The position numbers and the translations under genes are program-made. 64,000 nt of DNA. It comes from Epichloe hybrida (lineage: Eukaryota; Ascomycota; Sordariomycetes; Hypocreales; Clavicipitaceae). Positions within the stretch are counted from its first letter, which is position 1. Each line of letters starts with the position of its first letter. The stretch lies in assembly GCA_019022495.1 (NCBI GenBank), contig JAFEKR010000015.1, forward strand, positions 930,001 to 994,000. The letters run 5' to 3'. The notes under the pieces are model-generated. The model was not told where the DNA came from. It saw only the letters and a list, made by a program, of their open reading frames with translations, and did not search any database. Below are positions 11,801-21,840 of the stretch, one piece after another.

Positions 11801-13837
11801 AAGACTAGCTTTATTAAGATTATAGAACCTATAGGCCCTGTTTCTAAAGGCTTACCTAGGATTTCTATAGGGGATAACCCTTTAGAGGGGGAAAATGATT
11901 TAGATCAACAACATCTAGATCAAGGTTCAAAGGATTACCCTATAGACAACATAGGTATCCCTATAGGTCAAGAAAAACCACCTACAGGCCCTAAAGAACC
12001 CCCTAAAGGCTTAATTCCAGCGGATCCCATACAGGCGCAGCCTACAACTCAACCAGGAAATCAGATTTCGACTTCGGACCTCGATTTTGACAAAATTATC
12101 GATTTCGACCCTAATATCGACCCTATGGATATTAATATTAGTTCCCCTTCTTCTCTAGATTTTATAAAAGAAATCTACTTTAAGGTACAGGAGAAGCTAA
12201 AGAAAAAGAATCCTATTAGCCCTAAGCCTAAGACCTGGAAGCAGGCTATATCTAGCCCTAAAAGGGATAAATAGATAGAAGCCACGTACAAGGAATACAA
12301 ACAGCTTCTAAAGGCTAGTACTTTTAAATTTATAGGGAAAGATCAAATCCCTAAGGGCCGAAAAGTACTAAAGAATAGGCTTGTTTATAAGCTTAAAAAG
12401 GATAAAGAAAATAATCCTTTAAAATATAAGGCTCGACTTATTACTAAGGGATTTATACAAATCAAAGGCCTAGATTACCTAGAGACCTTCGCTACCACAA
12501 GCATTCCCCCTAGCTAGAGGATTTTACTAGCCCTAGCGGCTTAGAATAACTAGGAAATTAAATAAATCGATTTTATAGGAGCTTTTCTTAATAGTAAGCT
12601 ACAATAACAGATTTATATAGTTATTCTAGAAGGGTTTATTGAATTCCTTGAGGCAAATCCTAAACTAGCTAAATTAGCTAGAAGTTTTGGCTAGAAACCT
12701 TCTAAAGATTAAGTAATTTTATTACAGAAGTCTTTATACAGCCTAAAACAAAGCTTAAGGGAATGGCAACAAGCGCTAATCTTAGTGCTTAAATCCCTAG
12801 GATTTAACCCTCTAATATCTGACCTAGCTATCTTCTTTAATCCTTCAACCAAAACCTTCGTCATTACGTATATTAATAACTATCTTCTAATTAGACCGGA
12901 TTTATCTTATATCTAAAGGCTTAAAAAGGAACTTCATAAAGTCTATCCAATAGAAGATAGGGGGCCTACTAAATTCTTCTTAGGGGTTCAAATTATACGA
13001 GATAGGCCTAATAGAATACTAAAAATTCATTAATCTTAGTATATATTAGAAGCCTTAAAACGATTTAATATGCTAGATAGTAAGCCTATTAGCATACCTC
13101 TTCAGCTAGGCGTTTTAGCTACGCAAACAACTAAGCTTTTAATAGCTAGCGAAATCAAGCTTTATCAGTGCATCATAGGGACTATAATATACCTAATGTT
13201 GCTTACAAGGCCTAATACAGCTTTTACGCTATAGTGGTTATTTACTACACTAGCTAGCCCTTATATAGAATACCTAAAAGTAGCTAAAAATCTGCTAAGG
13301 TATCTATTAGGGACTAGATTCCTTGCTATTATCTATAGGGGAGACCCTAAAGGTTTAGTTAGCAAAAGCCTAATAGGTTATTACAATAGTGATTTTACAG
13401 GGGATAAAAAGACCTTAAAATCAACCTATGCTTATCTATTCAAGCTAGCTAGCGGACCTATTAGCTGGAAATTAAAGAAAGCTAGTATAATAGCTCTATT
13501 AACACTAGAAGCTGAAGCTAATGCTATCTGCAAGACCTTCCGGGAGCTTTAGTGGCTTCAGGGCTTATTTAAGGAGCTAAAAACCCCTATTTCTCCCCCT
13601 ATCCAGATATATTGCGATAATCAAGGCGCTATAACTACTGCTTATAACCCTGCTTTACATAGTTATATAAAGCATACATTACTAAAGTTTAACTATATTA
13701 GGCAACAGGTTTTAGAGGGTTTAGCTAAGATCAAATATCTAGATACGAAGTCAATGCCTGCAGATGGTCTTACGAAACCTCTTTCTAGACCTCTTTATTA
13801 GGCTTTTATTAAGCTTTTAAGGCTTAATAATTATTAA
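8870..13837 (+). pseudogene. Copia B1 gag-pol pseudogene
   Basis: From ATG 8,870 (MDTKGKGKGP..) to the TAA at 13,835-13,837 the frame length is exactly 4,968 nt (1,656 codons) with no net frameshift, yet it holds many TAA/TAG codons. Open pieces read as gag (about 9,150-9,960), protease with N-T-G-S-T in place of D-T-G-S-T (about 10,150), the pre-integrase HxxxGH-like segment LWHIRLGHLG (10,950), integrase (11,100-11,700), reverse transcriptase (12,300-13,000) and RNase H (13,300-13,780). B2 is the better copy and shows Trp or Gln at most of the stop positions. The pattern (substitutions only, no indels) fits RIP rather than slow neutral decay. Confidence 0.88.
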
Positions 13838-14040
13838 ACTAACAACTAATTCCCTTCAACAGGGAACTAAAAACAACGTCAAAAAGGGAGCTATATTTAA
13901 CAATAGCTAGGAATTCAAAAAGGGGGTCTTTTATTTTATTTTTCCTGTTTTTCCCTTTTATCTGTTATTATCAAAAGTTGTTGTTTTTACCCTATAGTCT
14001 CTTTGTACACTTCTAATTGCTTTAAATGTAATTCTTTTGT

Positions 14041-14048
14041 AAAGGGGG
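14041..14048 (+). other. Polypurine tract of Copia B1
   Basis: The purine run AAAGGGGG lies immediately before the 3' LTR start TGTTAAAAATAAG at 14,049. In B2 the equivalent is the complement of CCCCCTCTAC at 36,093-36,102. It is the expected plus-strand primer. Confidence 0.8.
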
Positions 14049-14108
14049 TGTTAAAAATAAGACTTATTTTTAGCCCTTTTTCTAGTTAAAGAACCTTCTT
14101 ATTACTAG

Positions 14109-14558
14109 GGGCAACTAAACGCGCATCCGTCAAAAATTGAATGTGCATCCGCCGCTTTTCCTATTTCGTCTGAAAAATCCACTTATGTATCTTCCTACTA
14201 AATTATATAGCAAAGATATATTCTTCGTTTTTGAAAAAGAGTATAGCCACGCAGATGATTCTTACTAGCCTTACTTGATGATTTTGACACTACACCTGCA
14301 TCTTTATCGTAACATTATATAATAAGCACGCCTTTTAACCTTGTTTTTTAAGCCCCTTGCCTATCACCTGTGATAGCTTTAATAACATTAATATCACGGA
14401 AAACGCACTTATTGTAAGCATTATAATTAACTTCAGACGCGGGTGTGAAGAATCATAAACATCCGCCACACTGAAAACGTGTGGGTGGGTCGTTCTGACG
14501 GATTAGGACTAACGGCGGATGCACATTCAATTTTTGACGGATGCGCGTTTAGTTGCCC
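14109..14558. mobile_element. MULE-type MITE-1, 450 bp
   Basis: A 450-bp insertion in the B1 3' LTR with perfect 46-bp terminal inverted repeats starting GGGCAACTAAACGCGCATCC, and a 9-bp target duplication TATTACTAG (14,100-14,108 and 14,559-14,567). Long TIRs and a 9-bp duplication are typical of Mutator-like elements. The termini contain a GCGCATCCG motif twice per end. There is no transposase, so it depends on a partner. Base composition is far less AT-rich than the host LTR and the TIRs match perfectly, so it arrived after, or escaped, the RIP-like mutation. It is homologous to MITE-2 (48,557-49,149). Confidence 0.88.
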
Positions 14559-14779
14559 TATTACTAGCTTGCTTTGCAAGTCTAACAGCTGCACTGCAGC
14601 TGTCAACGGTCGCGAGGGTAGCTATCAATGGCTGCGTCGCAGCTGTCAACAGCTGCGACCAGAGCTTTGCACTACACTACACTACACTACACACTACACT
14701 ACAAGAGATTTTTTTTACTACACTACACTACATGTAGTATTTTGTAGTATTTGTAGTATTTATGATTTTTATTAATATA

Positions 14780-15046
14780 ATTACTTATAATAGCTTATAA
14801 TAGCTTATAATAGCTCATAATAGCTTATAATAGCTCATAATAGCTTATAATAGCTTATAATAGCTTATAATAGCTTATAAAAGCTTATAATAGCTTATAA
14901 AAGCTTATAATAGCTTATAAAAGCTTATAATAGCTTATAAAAGCTTATAATAGCTTATAAAAGCTTATAATAGCTTATAATAGCTTATAAAAGCTTATAA
15001 TAGCTTATAAAAGCTTATAATAGCTTATAATAGCTTATAGTTTATA
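14780..15046. repeat. 10-bp tandem repeat array in hAT C2
   Basis: About 27 tandem decamers, TAGCTTATAA with TAGCTCATAA and AAGCTTATAA variants. In part of the array the variants alternate (TAGC then AAGC), giving a 20-bp higher-order period. Counterpart of 7,501-7,690. Confidence 0.95.
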
Positions 15047-15051
15047 AGATT

Positions 15052-15480
15052 TAATAAGACCCACTTTAGACCCACTTTTATTAAAATCCCTTTTTACTTA
15101 GTCTTTACTATAGAAAAAACATAAAAGCTATTTATAGTAAAAGGTATAACTAATAAGACCCACTTTTGGATCCACTTTTATAAATACCTTTTTTACTTAG
15201 TCTTAACTACAGAAAAAACATTAAAGCTATTTATAGTAAAAGGTATAACTGATAAGACCCACTTTTGGATCCACTTTTATGAAAATCTCTTTTTACTTAG
15301 TCTTAACTATAGAAAAAACATTAAAGCTATTTATAGTAAAAGGTATAACTAATAAGACCTACTTTAAGACCCACTTTTATAAATACTACTATTTTAAGAG
15401 TAAAAAAAAAAAAAATTTAAGCTATAACTAAGTATATATATAACTAGTATACCCCACTTTAGACCTACTTTTTAGAATAA
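15052..15480. repeat. Roughly 100-bp tandem repeats with doubled AGACCCACTTTT motif
   Basis: Units begin at about 15,052, 15,151, 15,250 and 15,350, plus a partial near 15,450. Each has AAGACCCACTTT..GACCCACTTTTA, that is, the motif twice in about 25 bp, then TTTTTACTTAGTCTTAACTA and TTTATAGTAAAAGGTATAAC. The same array lies at 1-364 (reverse strand) and 20,995-21,330. Confidence 0.9.
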
Positions 15481-16142
15481 TTTATAATATAGTAAGTAAG
15501 CTAAAAATAGTCTAAATTCTTAAACTTACTTTTAAAGCTGTTTTTTTCTAATCTTAGTATTAAAAGAAAATATATTATATTCCTTTAAAATCTTAATAAA
15601 AATATTATTCTAGCCCTTTTTAAAGAGCTTTTTATAGGTTTTTTACATTACCCTTAGCTTAATAAACCTCTAATACTAATATAATTATTTCTAATTAAAA
15701 TAAAATAGTTATATAAAAAGAAAGCCTCTTATAACATAAAGTAAAATAATCTCTTTATTATAAATAGCTTAATATTATAGTTATATTATTATTAAATATA
15801 ATATTCTATTTATATATAATACTAAATAATTTCTTTAGGGTAAATCTTAGATTTAAAGTAAAAAAAGTATATTAAAATAAATTATAAATCTAATAAAAAA
15901 GGTAGAAAGGTAAAGTAATCTCTTAAATTTAGTAAGAAATTAGACCTATATATAAATACTAAAAGATACTATATTAAGCTACCCTATTCTTACTATAAGC
16001 TTAATAGTTTAAATAAGTATAAACTTTATAGATTTATAACTAAATAACTAAATTATAATAAAAATTAAGGCTTATAATAACTTAATAAAGAAAAATCCAA
16101 GGAATATAATAAGATATTAATATGCCCCACTTTTAATTTTAC

Positions 16143-16345
16143 CCCTACACTACATGTAGTATTTGTAGTGTAGTGTAGTATTTGTAGTGTAGTGTAGTAT
16201 TTGTAGTGTAGTGTAGTATTTGTAGTGTAGTGTAGTATTTGTAGTGTAGTGTAGTATTTGTAGTGTAGTGTAGTATTTACTACACTACACTACAATTCAC
16301 TACACTACACACTACACGAAAAGTTAAAATACTACATTTACTACA
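16143..16345. repeat. Subterminal pentamer array of hAT C2
   Basis: Tandem GTAGTGTAGTGTAGTATTT units (period about 20, built from GTAGT pentamers) followed by the inverted form ACTACACTAC. It can form a long hairpin and probably corresponds to multiple transposase-binding sites, as known for hAT subterminal repeats. Confidence 0.85.
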
Positions 16346-17043
16346 CTACATGTAAAGCTCTGGCTGCGACTGACCGTGTGGATAACTAATTAGTCAATTG
16401 CGTTGTGGCTATAAGTGTGGCTACAACCACGCCACTAGTAATTAGGTAAGCTAGGGTGACGTAAGCTAGGGTGACATAAGCAGGTTACCTTACACATAAC
16501 TTACCCTATAGCTATCTTTAACAACGATTTTCTCTTTATCTAGAGGTTATACAAAAGTTTTATATATAGCAAATTAAAGCTTAAAGATTAGGCTTTCTCT
16601 TTATGTAAGGTTATTTTTTAGACCAAAAGTTAGTGCATATAGGTTACTAGCTAGTATAGTAGTGAGTTGATTTTTTGGTTTTTGCATATAAATGAATTTT
16701 GCGGAAAATCAAAAGTGGCCCGTAAGACCCCGTTAGCGGCCTAGATCCACCAATATAGTTAGTAGGTGTATGAGAGGAAGAAGATCTTTTCAACTAGCTA
16801 GATAGCTAGTCCTCTTAACTAACAACAGCCGCATTGCCTGTATAACATATTTAAAATCAATTCTATTGCTCTATAAGATATTATAAAAGTAATCTAAATT
16901 AAATTCTATTAGTTAATAACTGCTATAACCTTCCGTTACGTTACGTTAATTAATTTAACGTTGCAGCCCTATTGGTCCCTGACCGTAGAGCTTGCGCCCG
17001 TATAGCTGTTGCTAGCTGGCAACTAGCTCCCTACATTTCAATA

Positions 17044-20000
17044 GAAGGTATTAGTTAGATTTAGCGCGGGAGACCTAATTATCGCGCTTAGATTAGCTAA
17101 TGTGCCTACTCCCTTTAGAAACATTCTCTTTTAGGTTATCCTTACAAACACTCTATTCCTCTTATCCCTTAATAATATAGACTATCTAAAGATTAACTTT
17201 AATATCTCTAAGAATATACTATAATAAGGAAACATTAAAGTCCCTATTATACGTAAATAAGGCTACGCCTAGATGCTTCTTACATAGAAAGAAGAAGTAG
17301 TTACTTAGAGCTACCTTATAGAAGGTAAGCTATAGCGATTATATTACCGCTTTAGGTATTTATTAATCTGATGTTTATATAAGGTTCTTTATAGATTAGG
17401 GTATAATATTAATATTAAAGCTATTAGGGAGCTAATAAGAATCTACTACTAATGCTAAATGCACGTAAATAGCCCTAATTACTTTAAGTTTACCCTTAAG
17501 GATAAGTATAGCTTTAATTATAAAGTAATAGTAAATATCTTCTACCTAGATAGTAACTGCCCTATACTCTACGCTATAGATATAGCTATAGCGTTTAATA
17601 TAGTGAAATTCCTTAATAATATCTCTATGAAAATAACCTAGGAAGCCCTCTAAATATGCTAGATTAATACTTACCTAGGCCCCCTAGACTTCATTATTAT
17701 AAATGCTAGAACGAACTTCTATGGTAATAAATTTAGATAATTTATAGCTTTAATATTAATCTTAATTAAGGAAGTCCTTATTAAGGCGTACTATAGTATA
17801 GGGAAGGTTAAAAGGTATTATAGGCTGCTTTAAAGAGCCTATAATATAATTAGACACGAATGCCTTATAACGCTAGAACCTATTACCCTTTAAATAGTAA
17901 TTAAGGCCTTAAATAACACTACAGGCCCTAATAGTCTTATCCTAACCCTCCTTATCTTTAGAGCTTACCTATGCATAATAAGTAAGTCCTTACTATTACC
18001 TAATATTATATAGTGTGTAATTATAGTATAGAAGGCTACTAAAGAGATTAAGAGACTTTATACTATCTAGAAGGTTAATAAGGCCCTTACTAAACACAAT
18101 AGCCTAGACAACTTTAAGACCCTTAGCTTACTACTTAGATTAAAGGTTAAGGTCTAGTAAGAAGGTAAGGGATAGGTAGGTCTATATAAGCTGCTAATAA
18201 TTACTAGAGAGAGCTATATACTTAATATACCTAGAGGCCTAAAGACCTTTAGGTTAATATCTATTAAGCCTTACTATAATAATCCTAATATAAAGAAAAT
18301 AATAAAGCCTAGCAAAGAGAAAGGAGAGAAAGGGTAAGAGGCCTATAATAAGAACATAGTGCTACTAATACTATTAAAGTAAGGACGCGAAAGGCTATAG
18401 AAAAACCCTCCTATAATACCTTAAGGTACTAATACCTTCCTATTAGTAAAAGAATATAGTAACCTAGCTCTTATAATTAAGCTATATAAGGAAGGAATTA
18501 TTAAGATCCTAGGCAAACTATTTAAGCTGTTAACAAAAGCGGAGATTAATGCTCTAATTAAGTAAGGTGTGTTTAAATTTATTATGTTTAATAAGGAAGA
18601 ATATAGTAGGATTTGAATCTTTAATTCCTAAATTATTAATAAGATTAAAGGTAAGATAACAAAACCCTATGAAAAGTTATGCCTTGTGATCTAAGGGTGT
18701 GAGGATAAAGGGAAATAAGCTATTCTTACATAGGCCCTAATAATTTAACGCGCGAGCTAACGTCTTATTCTTATGATAGCCCTGTTATTAAGATTAAGGA
18801 AATTCCTTATCTAGCTAAGAGATATTTATTAGGCTTATATATAGGCCTATATATTACTAGAGTAACTAATCCTAGCACGCTTGCTAATTTACATACGGCA
18901 CCTTTACCCGCCTAGCATAATTATAAGGGTTATTAAACCTCTCTATAGGCTTATAGAAGTAGGAACGCACTAGTAGGTTATGTATTATAAGTATTATAGA
19001 GAGAACCTCTAGATAGAAACCTTTACATACAATCCCTGCCTACTTATAACTATAAAGGAAAGCCCTAACTTTACCTATATTAGAATATAGACTAATAACA
19101 TAATTAGCCTCTTGGATAAGAAGTTCTCTAAGAAGGAAGAGACCTAGCTTATTATAGTAAGCTTTAATGCAAAGCTAAAGCAGTTTCTAACCTAGGATAG
19201 TCCCCTTACGTTCAATAGTAGTATTATTACGCTAGAGAATAATACTATTAAGATCTAGTAAAAAGGGTAAAGCAATAAGTTAGAGTTAGTCCCTATAACT
19301 AATTTAAAGCGTAAGTATATTAAGCAGAGGGCCTAAGGCACTTATATTACCTTAATTTACTAACTAGAGGCTTGCTTTGACTTATCTATTACTATATAAC
19401 ACTAGGAGCTAACCCTAGAGGACATAAAAGCCCTTAATTGCCGCCTAAAGTAGTAGATAGATTACCTAGAGAGAGGTCTAATGTTTATTCTAATTAACCT
19501 TAAGAAGGCAAAGCTCTTTGCCTTTATAAATAGATCCTTTACTAATAACTAGGACCTATCCTTATAACTAGGATATATACTTATCCTAGCAAATAAAGAC
19601 TATACTAATAGTAAATTTATAATTAAAGGTAATATTATATACTTTAGCTTAATAAAAAGCAAGAGAGTTACGTAAAGCATGCTTACCTTAGAAGTCTATA
19701 GTATAGTAGCTAGTGTTAATATAGCTCACGTAATTATAACTACCCTAAACTTAGTTACTAACTAACTAAAGCTCCTAAAGATCCTAGTTATTATATATAT
19801 AAATTCATACTCCTTATATAAGTGCCTTATTAAGCTTAGTATAATAAAGGAGAAATGCCTAATAATTAATATTATAGCCCTTTAATAGTTATATGAACGC
19901 TAAGAACTCTGCGAGATCTAATAGATTAACGGAGAGGATAACCTAGCTAATACCTTTATAAAGGTATTACTTAATAAGGCCCTTAAGAGCTTTATCTTAA

Positions 20001-20506
20001 CTAACTAGATAACTATTTAGATAGAGGGATAGGTTACTTACGTGTAATATATACATAGTAAGAGGAAAAGGTAATCCTCTAGGAGAATAGCCATAGGGAT
20101 AAGATAGTGATACGCAGGGGATCTACGCCCCTGTAGTTAATATCCCTAGTGGCTATGACTACGCTAGCTTACTAGGCCCTCCTAGTAGACTATAGAAATT
20201 AATAGTAGTGTGTAGGAGGATAAAGGTATTACTAAGGAGAAGGAAGACGTTATATACACGCTATAGTATAGTATATATATTGTTTTAAGGAAAAGAAGGG
20301 ATTTAGAAGGACTTCTATATTCTTACATAGGCTTACAAGCTAAGTAAGATTATTATTTCCCTTTTATTAGTAACTATATACCTAGATAAGCTATAAGTTC
20401 TTTTCCTTATATCCCCTATTAATCATATTCTTAATCTATCTTTCCTTTTTTATTTCTACAATTAATATCGCGTATTAATAATTATATTAAAAGAGAGAAG
20501 TTCTAG
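17044..20506 (+). pseudogene. Copia A3 pol pseudogene (integrase to RNase H)
   Basis: Conceptual plus-strand reading gives the integrase around 17,330-17,830. One 60-codon open piece (17,459-17,641, beginning MHVNSPNYFKFTLKDKYSF) is nearly identical to a piece of A2 and is integrase core, not a gene. Reverse-transcriptase C-terminal sequence lies near 18,950-19,260 and RNase H near 19,780-20,010 (IYINSYSLYKCLIKL-like, then EKCLIINI and the W-I-N-G-E-D-N-L-A region). A purine-rich AAAAGAGAGAAG just before the LTR (20,489-20,500) is the likely polypurine tract. Many stops; inactive. Confidence 0.8.
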
Positions 20507-20813
20507 TGTTAGAATAAAGGTGATATTAATTACATATTATAGCTGTAATTACCTAGCAAAAGCTTAGGCTGCGCGCGGACCCTACACATAACCTATAACC
20601 TAGCATGTTAATTAGCTAGGAAATGTGGGGACACAAACGCGTAACCCCTTTTCCCTTTATATATTATAACTTCTAGCTTTTTACCTCTCTTTTCCTACAA
20701 CTTAATTAATTATAATAACAGATAACGTAGCCTAGAATAGATAATTAATGACAATACTATTCTTTAGGCTCACGACTGTATTACATTGAATTCAATACCC
20801 TGTGAATCTAACA
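20507..20813 (+). repeat. Copia A3 3' LTR
   Basis: 307 bp, TGTTAGAATAAAGG..GTGAATCTAACA, the reverse complement of the A1 and A2 LTRs. This fixes the plus orientation of A3. Confidence 0.9.
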
Positions 20814-21533
20814 GTTTTTTAAAATATTAATAAAATAAAATTCCTTTCTTTTTTATGTTTTTTAATATTATACTATTTATAATTTTATACTAATAAAAAG
20901 TAAGTCCTAATATAACTATAAGACTTACTTAAGTATATTTCTCTCTTTTAAACTAAAATTATATAACTAAGTAAAGAGATTACTATATTTATAGTATAAC
21001 TAATAAGACCTACTTTTAGACCCACTTTTACATATATATTTCTTTTTAGCTAGAATTATATAACTAAGTAAAGAGATAATACTAGGTTTAGTGTAACTAA
21101 TAAGGCCACTTTTAGACCCACTTTTGTATATATGTTTTTTTAGCTAGAATTATATAACTAAGTAAAGAGATAATACTAGGTTTATAGTAAAACTAGTAGG
21201 ACCCACTTTTAGATCCACTTTTATATATTCTTCTCTTCTTAGCTAAAGTTATATAACTATAAAAAGGGATTATACTTAGTTTAAAGTGTTTAATAAGACC
21301 TACTTTTAGACCTACTTTTAAAAACACTTTATAACTAAGTAAGTAAGCTAAAAGTAATATAAATAATTAAACTTACTTTTAAAGCTTATTTATTTATTTA
21401 CTTAATATTAAAACAAATAGTATATATATTATAATTATTCTTTATATAATATTTTAACCATTCTTTATAAACTTTTCCTAGGTTTTTTCCTTTTCTTTTA
21501 GTTTAAAAAAGGTTAAAAGCTAATATAATTTAT
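20814..21533 (+). mobile_element. hAT-like element C3, segment between A3 and A2
   Basis: Same orientation and content as the interior of C2: AT-rich lead, then roughly 97-100-bp repeats with the doubled GACCCACTTTT motif (20,995-21,330), then AT-rich core. Interrupted on the left by A3 and on the right by A2 (TTTAT duplicated at 21,529-21,533 and 28,338-28,342). No coding signal. Confidence 0.75.
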
Positions 21534-21840
21534 TGTTGGATTCACAGGGTATTGAATTCAATGTAATACAGTCGTGAGCCCGAAGAATAGTATCGTCATT
21601 GATTATTTATTCTAGGCTGCGTTGTCTAGTATTATGATTAATTAAGTTATAGGAAAAGAGAGGTAAAAAGCTAGAAGTTACAATATATAAAGGGAAAAGG
21701 GGTTACGCGTTTGTGTCCCTATATTTCCTAGCCAATCAACGTGCCAGGTTGTGGGTCACGTGTGGGGTCCGCGCGCAGCCCGAGCTTCTGCTAGGTAATT
21801 GCGGCTATGACGCGCGATTGATATTACCTTTGTTCTAACA
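21534..21840 (-). repeat. Copia A2 3' LTR
   Basis: Starts TGTTGGATTCACAGGG and ends TTCTAACA; 307 bp. Partner of 28,031-28,337. Confidence 0.92.

Larger units (their letters stand above)
14660..16362 (+). mobile_element. hAT-like non-autonomous element C2, complete, 1,703 bp
   Basis: Starts CAGAGCTTTGCA and ends TGTAAAGCTCTG, with an exact 8-bp target duplication GCTGCGAC (14,652-14,659 and 16,363-16,370). An 8-bp duplication with a CA-starting short inverted repeat is the hAT signature. Layout: subterminal CACTA pentamers (14,673-14,760), decamer array (14,780-15,046), roughly 100-bp tandem repeats (15,052-15,480), AT-rich core with no coding signal, and a second subterminal array of TAGTG pentamers (16,143-16,345). 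C1, C3 and C4 are relatives. Inserted in the B1 3' LTR. Confidence 0.88.
7867..17043 (+). mobile_element. Copia-B LTR retrotransposon B1, multiply interrupted
   Basis: Plus-strand element consisting of the remaining 5' LTR (7,867-8,571), primer site, leader repeats, gag-pol region (8,870-13,837), polypurine tract and a 3' LTR (14,049-17,043) that itself contains a MITE and hAT element C2. Without its two insertions and their duplicated target sites the 3' LTR is 825 bp, against 824 bp for each LTR of B2. B1 is inserted in Copia A3; the 5 bp after it are GAAGG (17,044-17,048). The start of the 5' LTR lies beyond C1, outside the window. Heavily RIP-mutated. Confidence 0.9.
14049..17043 (+). repeat. 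Copia B1 3' LTR split by a MITE and hAT C2
   Basis: LTR sequence at 14,049-14,108, 14,568-14,659 and 16,371-17,043, with two insertions between. It begins TGTTAAAA and ends CATTTCAATA, so the termini are TG..TA. The middle piece carries the repeated CAGCTG palindromes also present in B2. Confidence 0.9.
17044..20813 (+). mobile_element. Copia-A element A3, right portion
   Basis: Plus-strand remainder of a Copia-A whose left part lies beyond B1, outside the window. The sequence at 17,044 enters in register with the A1/A2 interior (the stretch before the integrase), so B1 inserted into A3 rather than beside it. It ends with one LTR (20,507-20,813). The right flank is hAT C3, so A3 is an insertion in C3. 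Confidence 0.88.

Noticed and set aside
14479..14775. Two overlapping plus-strand frames
   Set aside because: They cross the MITE-1 / LTR / hAT boundaries, so they are chance frames over junctions.
17459..17641. 60-codon frame, also found at 24,706-24,888 on the other strand
   Set aside because: Both are the same surviving stretch of Copia-A integrase, not independent small genes.
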